Below are positions 14,144 through 22,055 of a stretch of DNA of 24,430 nt, piece after piece. Each line of letters begins with the position of its first letter. Within the stretch, counting starts at the first letter, position 1. Source of the stretch: Gammaproteobacteria bacterium (GTDB taxonomy: Bacteria; Pseudomonadota; Gammaproteobacteria; HK1); the NCBI GenBank assembly GCA_022822245.1, contig JAJECB010000175.1:1-24430 (forward strand), in the 5' to 3' direction. Under the pieces are notes generated by a model. That model searched no databases, was not told the origin of the DNA, and saw only the letters and a list, made by a program, of their open reading frames with translations. A program made the position numbers and the translations under genes.

Positions 14144-15604
14144 ATGCCCGACGGAACGAACCCCCGGTCATTCGATCTCGTGTCCCTCCTCGACGCGTCG
14201 TTCGCCCAGTGGAAGGTCGAGGCACGGGCGGAGCGGACGGGCGACGGCGCGGTACTGGTGCGGCGGGGGGGAGGCGACGACCGCCTTCGCGTCGAACCGC
14301 TCCGCCGGGCGGACGAGGGGCGGGCGGCCTGGACGCTCGACGGCGAGGCTCTCGCCTCGGTGCTCGAGCTGCTCCGCGAGGTGCGGTTCGCCCTCGACCC
14401 GAACTTCACGCCGGCAAGGCTCCGGATCAGCGTCCCGCCGCCCGCGGACGAAGACGGATCGGAAACCCGCACCGCCGCCCCGCGGCACGGGACCGAAGGC
14501 GGGGACGGACGGATCCCCGTCTTCGTCCTCACCGGGTTCCTCGGAAGCGGCAAGACGACGCTGCTCAACCGCCTGCTTCGCGCGGAGGGACTTCGCGACA
14601 CCGCGGTCGTGGTCAACGAGCTCGGCGCGATCGGCATCGACCACCTGCTCGTCGAGTCCGCCGACGACTCGGTGGTGGAGCTCGCAGGGGGCTGCCTTTG
14701 CTGCGCGGTCCGCGGAGACCTCGCCCGCACCCTCGGCGATCTCGTCGCGCGGCGGGCGGCGGGAGCGTGCGCGCCCTTCTCCCGCATCCTCATCGAGACG
14801 AGCGGGCTCGCGGACCCGACCCCGATCGAGTCGCTCCTCGTCGCCGACCCGGCGCTCGCGGAGCGCATGGAGCTTGCCGGCATCACCGCGTGCGTGGCCG
14901 CGACGAGCGGAGACGTTGCCCTCGACCGGTACCCGGAGGCGGCGCGGCAGGTCGCCGCCGCCGACCTCGTCGTCACCACCAAGACGGACCTCGGGACGGT
15001 CCCGGCCACCCTCGACGAGCGCCTGCGGCGCCTCAACCCGGGTGCCGAGCGGGTCTCCGCCGAGTTCGGCCGGGTGCGGGCCGCGGGGCGGGCTCGCGGC
15101 GGGAGGGCCGGAGGCGGGGCGGGCGCCGGGGCGGGTGGAGGGGCGGGCGGCGCCGCCGCTGCGGATGGCGACCCGACCGATGCCCTTCCCCTTCCCCTTC
15201 GCCGCCGCTCGCGCGAGGCCCGCCCGCCCCCGCCGACGGAGCCCGTCGTCCGGCATGCGGACGGGATCGACACCCTCGCCCTCGTCCGGCGCGGCCCGAT
15301 CCCGGGCGCCGCGCTCAGCCTGTTCCTGCGCGCCCTCGTCGAGCACGCGGGCCCGCGGCTCCTCCGGCTCAAGGGGTTCGTCGAGATCGCGGAAGCGCCG
15401 GGCCGGCCGGTCACCGTGAACGGCGCCGGCCACGTTTTCGAGCCGGTCGAGCCCCGCCCGGGCGGCTGGCCGGACGCGGACCGACGAAGCCGTCTCGTCC
15501 TCATCGGGGAGGGCATCTCCGCCCCCTGGTGCGAGCGGCTGCTGGACGCGCTCGCCGCCGAGGTTCGGGAAGTCGCGGAGCGATTCAAGCGCCCGCACCC
15601 CTGA
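14144..15604 (+). CDS. CobW/COG0523-family GTPase (putative metallochaperone) with N-terminal extension
   Basis: A protein of 486 residues; ordinary COG0523 proteins are about 320-400. Residues 1-122 are an extension I cannot assign (a WTLDGEALASVLELLRE helix, then an acidic/Pro-rich linker). The G domain follows: P-loop GFLGSGKTT (131-139), VVNELGAIGID (156-166), the family hallmark metal-binding motif CLCC (184-187), ETSGLADP (218-225) and the guanine-specificity motif TKTD (279-282). A Gly/Ala-rich low-complexity linker (319-340) leads to a CobW_C domain ending near 480. No His-rich metal tail is present. ATG 14144 has GGAG 6 bases upstream. It lies 184 bp upstream of a zinc-dependent hydantoinase on the same strand. 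COG0523 proteins are known to sit beside and serve metal enzymes, so delivery of zinc to the hydantoinase is a reasonable inference. No cobalamin gene is nearby. Confidence 0.92.
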   Translation: MPDGTNPRSFDLVSLLDASFAQWKVEARAERTGDGAVLVRRGGGDDRLRVEPLRRADEGRAAWTLDGEALASVLELLREVRFALDPNFTPARLRISVPPPADEDGSETRTAAPRHGTEGGDGRIPVFVLTGFLGSGKTTLLNRLLRAEGLRDTAVVVNELGAIGIDHLLVESADDSVVELAGGCLCCAVRGDLARTLGDLVARRAAGACAPFSRILIETSGLADPTPIESLLVADPALAERMELAGITACVAATSGDVALDRYPEAARQVAAADLVVTTKTDLGTVPATLDERLRRLNPGAERVSAEFGRVRAAGRARGGRAGGGAGAGAGGGAGGAAAADGDPTDALPLPLRRRSREARPPPPTEPVVRHADGIDTLALVRRGPIPGAALSLFLRALVEHAGPRLLRLKGFVEIAEAPGRPVTVNGAGHVFEPVEPRPGGWPDADRRSRLVLIGEGISAPWCERLLDALAAEVREVAERFKRPHP

Positions 15605-15788
15605 TCCGGCCGCCGGCCCTACCGGGTTCCCGGCCTGGAGCGAAGTCCGGACCTCGACCGCGGCGACGGTTCCGGACCCGGCCACGGCCGGCCCCACGGA
15701 ACGCGGACCGGCGGAGAGCTCACTCTCGTGCCCCGGAAGCGGTCACAATGGCCAGGTCGGGGCACCATCCGTGGAGAGAGGGAAGGAC

Positions 15789-17219
15789 ATGTACGACCTC
15801 ATCATTCAGGGCGACCGGGTGGTCACCCCGCACGGCGTCACCGAGGCCGACTTGGGGCTCCGGGGCGGGCGCATCGCGGCGGTGGCGGAGCTCGGGAGCC
15901 TCACGGGCGCCGGCCGGACCATCGACGCGCGCGGGAAGATCGTGATGCCGGGCGGGATCGACCCGCACGTCCACTGCGCGTGGCACATCCCCGCCATCGA
16001 CGGCGGCGAGGCGCAGCTCACCGGGCCGCCCGCGACGGTGAGCCGGGCCGCCCTCTTCGGCGGCACCACCACGATGATCGACTTCGCCGCCTGGGAGCCC
16101 GGCGAGACGCTCGCGGAGACCGTCGCGAAGCGCGACGAGGCGTGGGCCGGGCAGTGCTACTGCGACTACGCCTACCACCTCATGCTCCGCGACCGGGTCC
16201 CGTCCGAGCGCCTGGAGGAGCTCGGCCGGTTCATCGACGCCGGCTATCCCACGGTCAAGATCTTCACCACCGACATCACCCCGAGCCGGCGCGGGCGGAT
16301 GATCCGGTTCGGCGACATCTGGGAGATCTTCAAGGTGATCGCCGCCCACGGCGGCCTCGGGGTCATCCACGCCGAGGACGACGACATCGTCATGCACATG
16401 TACGACAAGCTCATCGCCGAGAACCGGGCCGAGTTCGAGAACATGGCGGAGGTGCACAACGCCCTCTCCGAGGAGCTCTCGTTCCGGCGGGTCATCCGGC
16501 TCGCCGAGAACGTGCCCGGCACCGCGCTCTACATGATGCACACGAGCGCGGCGAGCGGGGTGGAGGCGGTGGCCGAGTCGCGGGCGCGGGGCTTCCCCAT
16601 CTACGGGGAGACCCTGCACCAGTACCTCATGTTCACCTCGGAGGACTACCGCCGCCCGAACGGGCAGATCTACCACACGTACCCGTCCCTCAAGTCGAAG
16701 GCGGACCAGCGGGCCCTCTGGGCGGGGCTCCGCGACGACGTGATCCATACCGTGGCGACGGACGAGATCTGCTGCACCCTTGCGGTCAAGGTGCAGGGCC
16801 GGCGAATCGACGACACGACGGGCGGCAACGCGGGCGTGGAGCCGCGGCTCGCGGTCATGTACACCCAGATGGTGAGCGAGCGGGGCTGGCCGCTCGAGAC
16901 CTTCGTCGACCTCACCTCCACCAATGCGGCGAAGCTGATGGGGCTCTACCCGCGCAAGGGCGCGCTCGCGGTCGGGGCGGACGCGGACGTGACGGTGCTC
17001 GATCCGGGCGCGGCGCGCACGGTGCGCAACGAAGACCTCCACGAGTCCGACTACACCCCCTGGGAGGGGCAGGAGGTGTCGGCGTGGCCGGCCACCACCG
17101 TCCTTCGCGGCAAGGTCATGGTCGAGGATGGCGCGTTCCACGGCGACCTCGCCGACGGCCGGTACCTGCACCGCGCCATCCCGGAGCGGGTACGCGCCCG
17201 CCGCTCCGTCCGCGACTGA
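15789..17219 (+). CDS. dihydropyrimidinase / D-hydantoinase-type zinc amidohydrolase
   Basis: A protein of 476 residues, the normal family size. It hydrolyses the ring amide of dihydropyrimidines or 5-substituted hydantoins to N-carbamoyl amino acids, using a binuclear zinc site in a TIM barrel. All expected ligands are visible: H60 and H62 in DPHVHCAW, the carbamylated Lys K157 in TVKIFTTD, H194 in VIHAEDDD, H251 in MMHTSAAS and D325 in VATDEICC. The C-terminal beta-sandwich segment GALAVGADADVTVLDP is typical of the superfamily. The start is ATG 15789, behind GAGAGAGGG. An in-frame GTG at 15771 would add six residues and cover that site, so it is less likely. No N-carbamoylase, racemase or dihydropyrimidine dehydrogenase is in the window. 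The upstream COG0523 gene may supply its metal; the downstream ABC importer may bring in a substrate (inference). Confidence 0.93.
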   Translation: MYDLIIQGDRVVTPHGVTEADLGLRGGRIAAVAELGSLTGAGRTIDARGKIVMPGGIDPHVHCAWHIPAIDGGEAQLTGPPATVSRAALFGGTTTMIDFAAWEPGETLAETVAKRDEAWAGQCYCDYAYHLMLRDRVPSERLEELGRFIDAGYPTVKIFTTDITPSRRGRMIRFGDIWEIFKVIAAHGGLGVIHAEDDDIVMHMYDKLIAENRAEFENMAEVHNALSEELSFRRVIRLAENVPGTALYMMHTSAASGVEAVAESRARGFPIYGETLHQYLMFTSEDYRRPNGQIYHTYPSLKSKADQRALWAGLRDDVIHTVATDEICCTLAVKVQGRRIDDTTGGNAGVEPRLAVMYTQMVSERGWPLETFVDLTSTNAAKLMGLYPRKGALAVGADADVTVLDPGAARTVRNEDLHESDYTPWEGQEVSAWPATTVLRGKVMVEDGAFHGDLADGRYLHRAIPERVRARRSVRD

Positions 17220-17328
17220 GCGCTCCGGCATCGGCCGAGGACGAATTCACCGCCGCGGACCGCGCCATCCTCGCGAACGCCGCGGCCGGCTCGGAAGGAC
17301 GCGCCGCCGGTCCCGCCTCCCCCCGCCG

Positions 17329-17362
17329 TTGACACGCGGAGGTCATGTCGGCACCCTAGATT
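17329..17362 (+). promoter_or_regulatory. putative promoter of the ABC importer operon
   Basis: TTGACA at 17329-17334 is an exact -35 consensus. A less GC-rich CACCCTAGATT follows at 17352-17362, within which the -10 element should lie (best TAGATT at 17357, but with a 22-base spacer; CACCCT at 17-base spacing is a poor match). It is about 90 bp upstream of the ATPase start and after the hydantoinase stop. This suggests the importer can be transcribed on its own. Confidence 0.4.
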
Positions 17363-17449
17363 TGGACGCGTGCGCGGTCGGGCTCGTACCGGCGGCTGGC
17401 CCGTTGCCCGACTGATGCACGGGCTTTCCCGACTCGGGAGGAGGGGCAC

Positions 17450-18676
17450 GTGAACGGTCTGCCGATTCGAATCGAGAGCCTGGACGTCTCCTACGGCGAC
17501 GTGGCGGTTCTCCACGGCATCGATCTGACCGTCTCCCCAGGCGAGTTCATCGCCCTCCTCGGGGCCTCCGGCTGCGGCAAGACGACGCTCCTTCGCGCCC
17601 TCGCGGGATTCATCCCCGTCGCCGCCGGGCGCATCGAGGTCGGCGGGGAGCCGGTCGGGGCGCTCCCGCCCGAGCGGCGGAACATGGCGATGATGTTCCA
17701 GTCCTACGCCCTGTGGCCGCACATGAACACGGCCCAGAACATCGGCTACGGGCTGCGCCTCCGGAGGTGGCCGAAGGCCCGCATCGCGGAGCGGGTCCGG
17801 GAGCTCGTCGCCCTCGTCGGGCTCGAGGGCCTCGAGCGGCGCAACGTGACCCGCCTCTCCGGAGGACAGCGCCAGCGGGTCGCCCTCGCCCGCGCCCTCG
17901 CCATCGACCCCCCCATCCTCCTCCTCGACGAGCCGCTCTCGAACCTCGACGCGCGGATCCGTCAGAACATGCGCCACGAGGTGCGGAGCCTCCAGCAGCG
18001 CCTCGGCCTCACCACCATCCTCGTGACCCACGACCGCGAGGAGGCGATGTCCATGGCGGATCGCATGGTGATCCTCGACGCGGGGCGGATCGCCCAGGTC
18101 GGCACCCCGGAGGAGGTCTACCAGCGCCCGGCGTCGGCATTCGTCGCCGCCTTCATGGGGGCGGAGAACGCGTACCCGGTGAACGTGCGGCGCGAGAACG
18201 GGGCGGTGCTCGTCTCCGGTCCGCACCTCGCGGCCGAGGCCCGCCTCCCCTTCGCCGCGTCCCTCGAGGAGAGCGGCGTCCACTGCCCGGCCGGCCGCGG
18301 CGGCGGCGGCCCCATGGTGGCCCGCTTCCGGAGCGAGGCGGCGGCCCTCGTCGAGACCGACCGCCTCCCCGAGGCGCATCTCGCCCTCTCGGGAACGGTC
18401 ACCCGACAGAGCTACCTCGGAAACAACTACCGGCACTCGGTGCGGGTCGGCGAGCACGAGTTCCTGGTCGACCACCCCCGGCGCATCGCCGCCGACCGGA
18501 CGGTCGCGATCTGCGTTCCGGCCGGGGCGCTCAACCTGTTCGAGCCGGACCCGGACGCCGGCCCGCACCCGGACTCTCACCACGAAACGGAGCTCCGCCC
18601 CGCCGCCGCCTCCGATGCGGCGGCGCGAGGCCGGGCTCCATCCACCCCAGCCCTTGCAAAGGAGAACACCCGATGA
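17450..18676 (+). CDS. ABC importer ATP-binding protein (PotA/FbpC-like)
   Basis: A protein of 408 residues, the peripheral inner-membrane ATPase of an importer of the polyamine/iron/phosphonate class. Walker A is GASGCGKTT (38-46), the Q-loop is MMFQSYALWPHM (81-92), the signature is LSGGQ (136-140), Walker B is ILLLDEP (156-162), and the H-loop is VTHDREEAMSMADR. A C-terminal TOBE-type domain (from about 240) contains SGTVTRQSYLGNNYRH, as in PotA-like proteins. An unusually long disordered Ala/Pro/Arg tail ends the protein. The start is GTG 17450, behind a strong GGGAGGAGGGG. The stop overlaps the start of the binding-protein gene (ATGA at 18673-18676), so translation is coupled. Gene order ATPase, binding protein, permease, permease is complete. 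The substrate is not determined. Confidence 0.95.
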   Translation: MNGLPIRIESLDVSYGDVAVLHGIDLTVSPGEFIALLGASGCGKTTLLRALAGFIPVAAGRIEVGGEPVGALPPERRNMAMMFQSYALWPHMNTAQNIGYGLRLRRWPKARIAERVRELVALVGLEGLERRNVTRLSGGQRQRVALARALAIDPPILLLDEPLSNLDARIRQNMRHEVRSLQQRLGLTTILVTHDREEAMSMADRMVILDAGRIAQVGTPEEVYQRPASAFVAAFMGAENAYPVNVRRENGAVLVSGPHLAAEARLPFAASLEESGVHCPAGRGGGGPMVARFRSEAAALVETDRLPEAHLALSGTVTRQSYLGNNYRHSVRVGEHEFLVDHPRRIAADRTVAICVPAGALNLFEPDPDAGPHPDSHHETELRPAAASDAAARGRAPSTPALAKENTR

Positions 18677-19830
18677 ACGCTCTCGAATCGTTCCGGCCCG
18701 GCCGCACGGCCGCCGCCGCCGCCCTCGCCGCCGGCCTCGTCGCCGGCAGCGCGAACGCGGACAACGTCCTCAACGTCGCGAGCGGCGGCTCGCAGAACAT
18801 GGTCGACTACGTGACCGACTACCTCGGCCCCCTCTTCGAGGAGCAGAACCCGGGGTGGAAGGTCCGGGTCGTCGGCACCGGCCCCGGTGACGCGGGCTCG
18901 CAGAAGATCAAGGAGAAGCTCGAGGCGCAAGCTGACAACGACGCCTGGGACACCGACGTCATCGCCACCAACCAGAAGAAGACGGGGGAGATGGTGGAGG
19001 CAGGGCTCCTCTCGCAGTACCGCGCCGAGATCTCGACCGGCGCCCTCGTCACCCGCGACACCGCGGAGATGGCGCTCGGCACCGACGTCGGCGGGTACGT
19101 CATGCCGATGTTCCACAGCCAGACCGCCCTCGCCTACTTCCCCGAGCTCGTGTCGGACCCGCCCGGGACCTATGACGAGCTTCGCGCGTGGGTCGAGGCG
19201 CATCCGAAGCAGTTCGGCTACAACGGCATCAAGAACGGGATGTCCGGCGTCGCGTTCGTGGTCGGATGGGTCTACACCTACGGGGGCAACACCGACCAGG
19301 TCATCAACGGCCCCTACGACCCCGCCCTCAAGGACACCTGGGACGGCGCCCTCGCCGACCTCAAGGCGTTCAACGAGCACATCACCTTCACCCCCGGCAA
19401 CGCCGGGACCCTCGACATGCTGAACCGCGGCGAGATCGTCATGGGCCCGGTATGGGTCGACATGTTCTACACCTGGCAGGCGGACGGCCGCGTGCCCCCG
19501 AACATGAAGCTCCTCGTGCTCGGTCCCGGCATGCCGGGGCAGCCCTACTACTACGCGATCCCGGCCAAGGCGGCGAACCGCGAGGCGGCGAAGAAGTTCA
19601 TCGAGCTCGCGACGAGCCCCATGGTCCAGGCCGAGGGCATCGTGAACCGCTTCAACTGGTACCCGGGGATCGACGCGGAGCACGTCCAGGATTCGCTCGA
19701 CCCGGCGGTGTGGGCGAAGATCTTCAGCGACGTGACGCCGGCGGACCTCGCCGAGAAGGGCCGGCCGTTCCCGCTCGGCCCGTTCTTCGCGGACATCAAG
19801 GAAGCCTACGAGCAGAAGGTCACGAACTAG
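18673..19830 (+). CDS. periplasmic solute-binding protein, family 1 (PotD-like)
   Basis: A protein of 385 residues. The N-terminal signal peptide has a basic start (RPGRT), an Ala/Leu-rich core and a likely cleavage after SANA (residue 29), giving a periplasmic protein beginning DNVLNVASGGSQN. The lobes follow the family 1 pattern, with a hydrophilic TGPGDAGSQKIKEKLEAQ segment, DTDVIATNQKKTGEM, and a C-terminal GQPYYYAIPAKAANREAAKKF. It has several aromatic residues (YGGNTD, WVDMFYTW, FNWYPG) that would line a binding cleft. It has an AAAGGAG site 8 bases ahead of ATG 18673 and overlaps the ATPase stop. It is followed by 326 bp holding two copies of an 84-bp repeat before the first permease. 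The ligand is unknown; polyamine, iron, phosphonate or a small amide are all open. Confidence 0.94.
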   Translation: MNALESFRPGRTAAAAALAAGLVAGSANADNVLNVASGGSQNMVDYVTDYLGPLFEEQNPGWKVRVVGTGPGDAGSQKIKEKLEAQADNDAWDTDVIATNQKKTGEMVEAGLLSQYRAEISTGALVTRDTAEMALGTDVGGYVMPMFHSQTALAYFPELVSDPPGTYDELRAWVEAHPKQFGYNGIKNGMSGVAFVVGWVYTYGGNTDQVINGPYDPALKDTWDGALADLKAFNEHITFTPGNAGTLDMLNRGEIVMGPVWVDMFYTWQADGRVPPNMKLLVLGPGMPGQPYYYAIPAKAANREAAKKFIELATSPMVQAEGIVNRFNWYPGIDAEHVQDSLDPAVWAKIFSDVTPADLAEKGRPFPLGPFFADIKEAYEQKVTN

Positions 19831-19854
19831 GAGCCCTCCCGGCCCGAACAAGTC

Positions 19855-19938
19855 CACGGCGCAGCCGGCCCGAGGCAGGTTCCTTCCGGAGCGGATTGCA
19901 CGATCCGCGGAAAGAGGGGCCTGCCCCCGGGCCGGCGG
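19855..19938. repeat. 84-bp hairpin element, copy 1
   Basis: First of two copies in the binding-protein/permease gap. It folds on itself: GCGGAT (19891-19896) with ATCCGC (19903-19908), flanked by TTCC/GGAA, and outer arms AGCCGGCCCG and CGGGCCGGC near the ends. In RNA this is a long imperfect stem-loop, 25 bp after the binding-protein stop. It could protect the upstream mRNA 3' end or reduce read-through. Confidence 0.85.
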
Positions 19939-20035
19939 ACATTCGGCTCGCCCTGGCTGGAAGCCGCGCTCCCAAGCGGCTCGCGGATGACCGGACTCAA
20001 CGGCCAAGATGACGCCGGCACACCGATTCCAGTAG

Positions 20036-20119
20036 CACGGCGCAGCCGGCCCGAGGCGGGTCCCTTCCGGAGCGGATCGCACGATCCGCGGAAAGAGGGG
20101 CCTGCCCCCGGGCCGGCGG
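20036..20119. repeat. 84-bp hairpin element, copy 2
   Basis: Direct repeat of copy 1 at an offset of 181 bp, the same length, with three base differences. Two of these are in the left stem (GGCGGGTCCC for GGCAGGTTCC) and one in the apical part (GGATCG for GGATTG). The hairpin is preserved. It ends 37 bp before the TTG start proposed for the permease. The 97 bp between the two copies have no recognised content. Confidence 0.85.
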
Positions 20120-20156
20120 GCCACGGCCGAAGCACGCCACGCTCCGCCCCGGCACC

Positions 20157-21095
20157 TTGCCGGGGCGACTCCGCCTCGGCTATCGTGAGCCGGCGCGCCC
20201 TCGACGCCCCCGTTCCCCCGGACCCGCCGCGACGAAGACGAACCGCACCTCCCGCAACCCGCACGCTCACCTCGGCAGCCTGCTGCTGATCGCGCCCGCC
20301 CTCGTCACCGTCGGCCTGCTCTTCCTCTACCCCCTCGGCTACTCCCTCGTCTGGGCGTTCCTCGACGAGAAGACCGGCGGATGGTCGCTCGCCAACTTCA
20401 CCAAGGCGTTCGACTTCTACTCCCTCGACATCTGGTTCACGGTCGTCATCGTCACCCTCGCGACGCTCATCATCGGGGTCCTCTCGATCGCGATCGGCGG
20501 CTACCTCACCCTCGGCGAGAACCGGGTCGCGGTGGCGGTCCTTCGCTGGCTCTACCGGTGGCCGCTCTTCATCCCGTTCGTGGTCGCGGGCCAGCTCATG
20601 CGCACCTTCCTCGCCAAGAACGGAATGATGAACAACATGCTGGTCGGCAGCGGGGTCCTCGATCCCCTCAGCACGACGAGCTTCCTCGACTGGCGGGGGA
20701 TCGTCATCACCTTCGTGTGGAAGCAGACCCCGTTCGCGGCCCTCCTCGTCGCGGGGGCGATGGCCTCGCTCGACCGCTCGACCATGGAGGCGGCCCGAAA
20801 CCTCGGGGCGGGGCGGGTGCGCGTGCTCCTCGAGATCGTGGTCCCGCAGATCGCGACCACCCTCATGGTCGCCCTCATCCTCTCCTACGTGGTGATGATG
20901 TCGGTGCTCTCGGTGCCGCTCATGATCAACGCGCAGACCCCGACCATGCTCACCGTCGACATGGCCTGGCGCATCAACTCCTACGGCGACTATCCGGTGG
21001 CGAACGCCCTCGGCTTCATCTCCTACGCGATGACCGCGATCATCGCCTGGGTCTATCTCCGCCAGGGGATCCGCGAGGGAGGGGCGCCCTCGTGA
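20157..21095 (+). CDS. ABC importer permease 1 (PotB-like)
   Basis: Inner-membrane permease of up to 312 residues with about six hydrophobic segments, the first being SLLLIAPALVTVGLLFLYPLG. The cytoplasmic EAA loop that docks on the ATPase is ASLDRSTMEAARNLGAGRVRVL, with the EAA...G core. The frame has no ATG or GTG before the first membrane segment. The only usual alternative start is TTG 20157, without a good ribosome binding site, and the first 40 residues are Arg/Pro-rich. The true start may therefore be a rare codon or this TTG. It is separated from the binding protein by the two 84-bp repeats but joined to permease 2 by a GTGA overlap. Loss of an upstream start by repeat insertion is possible (inference). 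Confidence 0.9.
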   Translation: MPGRLRLGYREPARPRRPRSPGPAATKTNRTSRNPHAHLGSLLLIAPALVTVGLLFLYPLGYSLVWAFLDEKTGGWSLANFTKAFDFYSLDIWFTVVIVTLATLIIGVLSIAIGGYLTLGENRVAVAVLRWLYRWPLFIPFVVAGQLMRTFLAKNGMMNNMLVGSGVLDPLSTTSFLDWRGIVITFVWKQTPFAALLVAGAMASLDRSTMEAARNLGAGRVRVLLEIVVPQIATTLMVALILSYVVMMSVLSVPLMINAQTPTMLTVDMAWRINSYGDYPVANALGFISYAMTAIIAWVYLRQGIREGGAPS

Positions 21096-21928
21096 TCCCC
21101 CGGTCCGCGCTCCTCGGCGCGCCCCGGTCCGCGCTCGCGGCCGTGCTCCGGGCGGTGGTCCTCGGCCTCCTCGCGTTCGCCATCTTCGGACCCATCGCCA
21201 ACATGCTCCTCTGGGCGGTCGCGGAAGCCTGGTACTTCCCCCACAAGCTCCCCGTCGAGTGGGGCTTCTCGTTCTGGGAGCGGGTCTTCCGCCCGCAGGG
21301 GAACGCGATGGAGTCCCTCGTCAACTCCGTCCTCATCGCCCTCGCGACGGTGGTCGCGAGCCTCGTCATCGCGATCCCGGCCGGGCTCGCCCTCGGGCGA
21401 GGTCGCCTCCCGTGGCGGAGCTTCTTCCTGCTCCTGTTCCTGCTGCCGCAGGCGTTCCCGTCGGTGGCGGTGCACATGAACATCGCCCACATCTTCTACA
21501 AGTTCGGGCTGAACGGGACCCACGCGGGGGTCATGCTGGTCCACACCATCCAGGGGCTCGTGTTCGCGGTGTGGATCGCGACCGCCGCCTTCGCGGCGGT
21601 GGATCGGGAGCTCGAGGAAGCGGCCCGCAACCTGGGCGCGAGCGCCTTCCAGGCGTTCCGCACCGTGACCCTGCCCCTCGCCCTCCCGGGGATCCTCGCA
21701 AGCGCCATCTTCGTCTTTCTCATCTCCCTCGACGAGTTCACCGGCACCTTCTTCGTCGGGGTGCCCGACATCACCACCATGCCCCTCCTCCTCTTCACCG
21801 CGAGCATGGAGGGGAACTACCAGATCGCCTCGATTACCGCCCTCATCCTCCTCGTCCCCTCGGTCGCGTTCATGCTCGTCATCGAGAAGTTCCTGCGCGC
21901 GGACGTGCTCGCCAAGGTCGGCACCTGA
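21092..21928 (+). CDS. ABC importer permease 2 (PotC-like)
   Basis: Inner-membrane permease of 278 residues with about six membrane segments, including AVVLGLLAFAIFGPIANMLL and SFFLLLFLLPQAFPSVAV. The EAA loop is DRELEEAARNLGASAFQAFR, as expected for the second subunit of a PotBC-type pair. The start is GTG 21092, which overlaps the TGA of permease 1 (GTGA), with GAGGGAGGGG about 8 bases upstream; a longer frame from 20381 is the shadow of permease 1. It completes the four-gene importer and is followed by a convergent EamA transporter. Confidence 0.94.
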   Translation: MIPRSALLGAPRSALAAVLRAVVLGLLAFAIFGPIANMLLWAVAEAWYFPHKLPVEWGFSFWERVFRPQGNAMESLVNSVLIALATVVASLVIAIPAGLALGRGRLPWRSFFLLLFLLPQAFPSVAVHMNIAHIFYKFGLNGTHAGVMLVHTIQGLVFAVWIATAAFAAVDRELEEAARNLGASAFQAFRTVTLPLALPGILASAIFVFLISLDEFTGTFFVGVPDITTMPLLLFTASMEGNYQIASITALILLVPSVAFMLVIEKFLRADVLAKVGT

Positions 21929-22055
21929 TCCCGACGGTGGAATCTGCCGAGAGGACGAACGGGGGCGGACTCCGCGGAGGACCACCGGCCCTCGACACAG
22001 CTTCGGAGATCTCTCCCGCCCCCGCGTCGGCCCATCGACCGACAGGGACGAAGAC

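Noticed and set aside
14144..15604. Annotation as a cobalamin biosynthesis protein CobW
   Set aside because: No cobalamin genes in the window; COG0523 members are mostly metal chaperones, and the neighbour is a zinc-type enzyme.
14168..15697. Minus-strand open frame of about 500 codons opposite CobW
   Set aside because: No motifs, low-complexity composition and no ribosome binding site; an antisense shadow.
13801..15945. Long plus-strand open frames spanning several genes, in a different frame from the CobW gene
   Set aside because: Shadow frames with extreme Arg/Pro/Gly composition; the CobW frame 14144-15604 carries all motifs.
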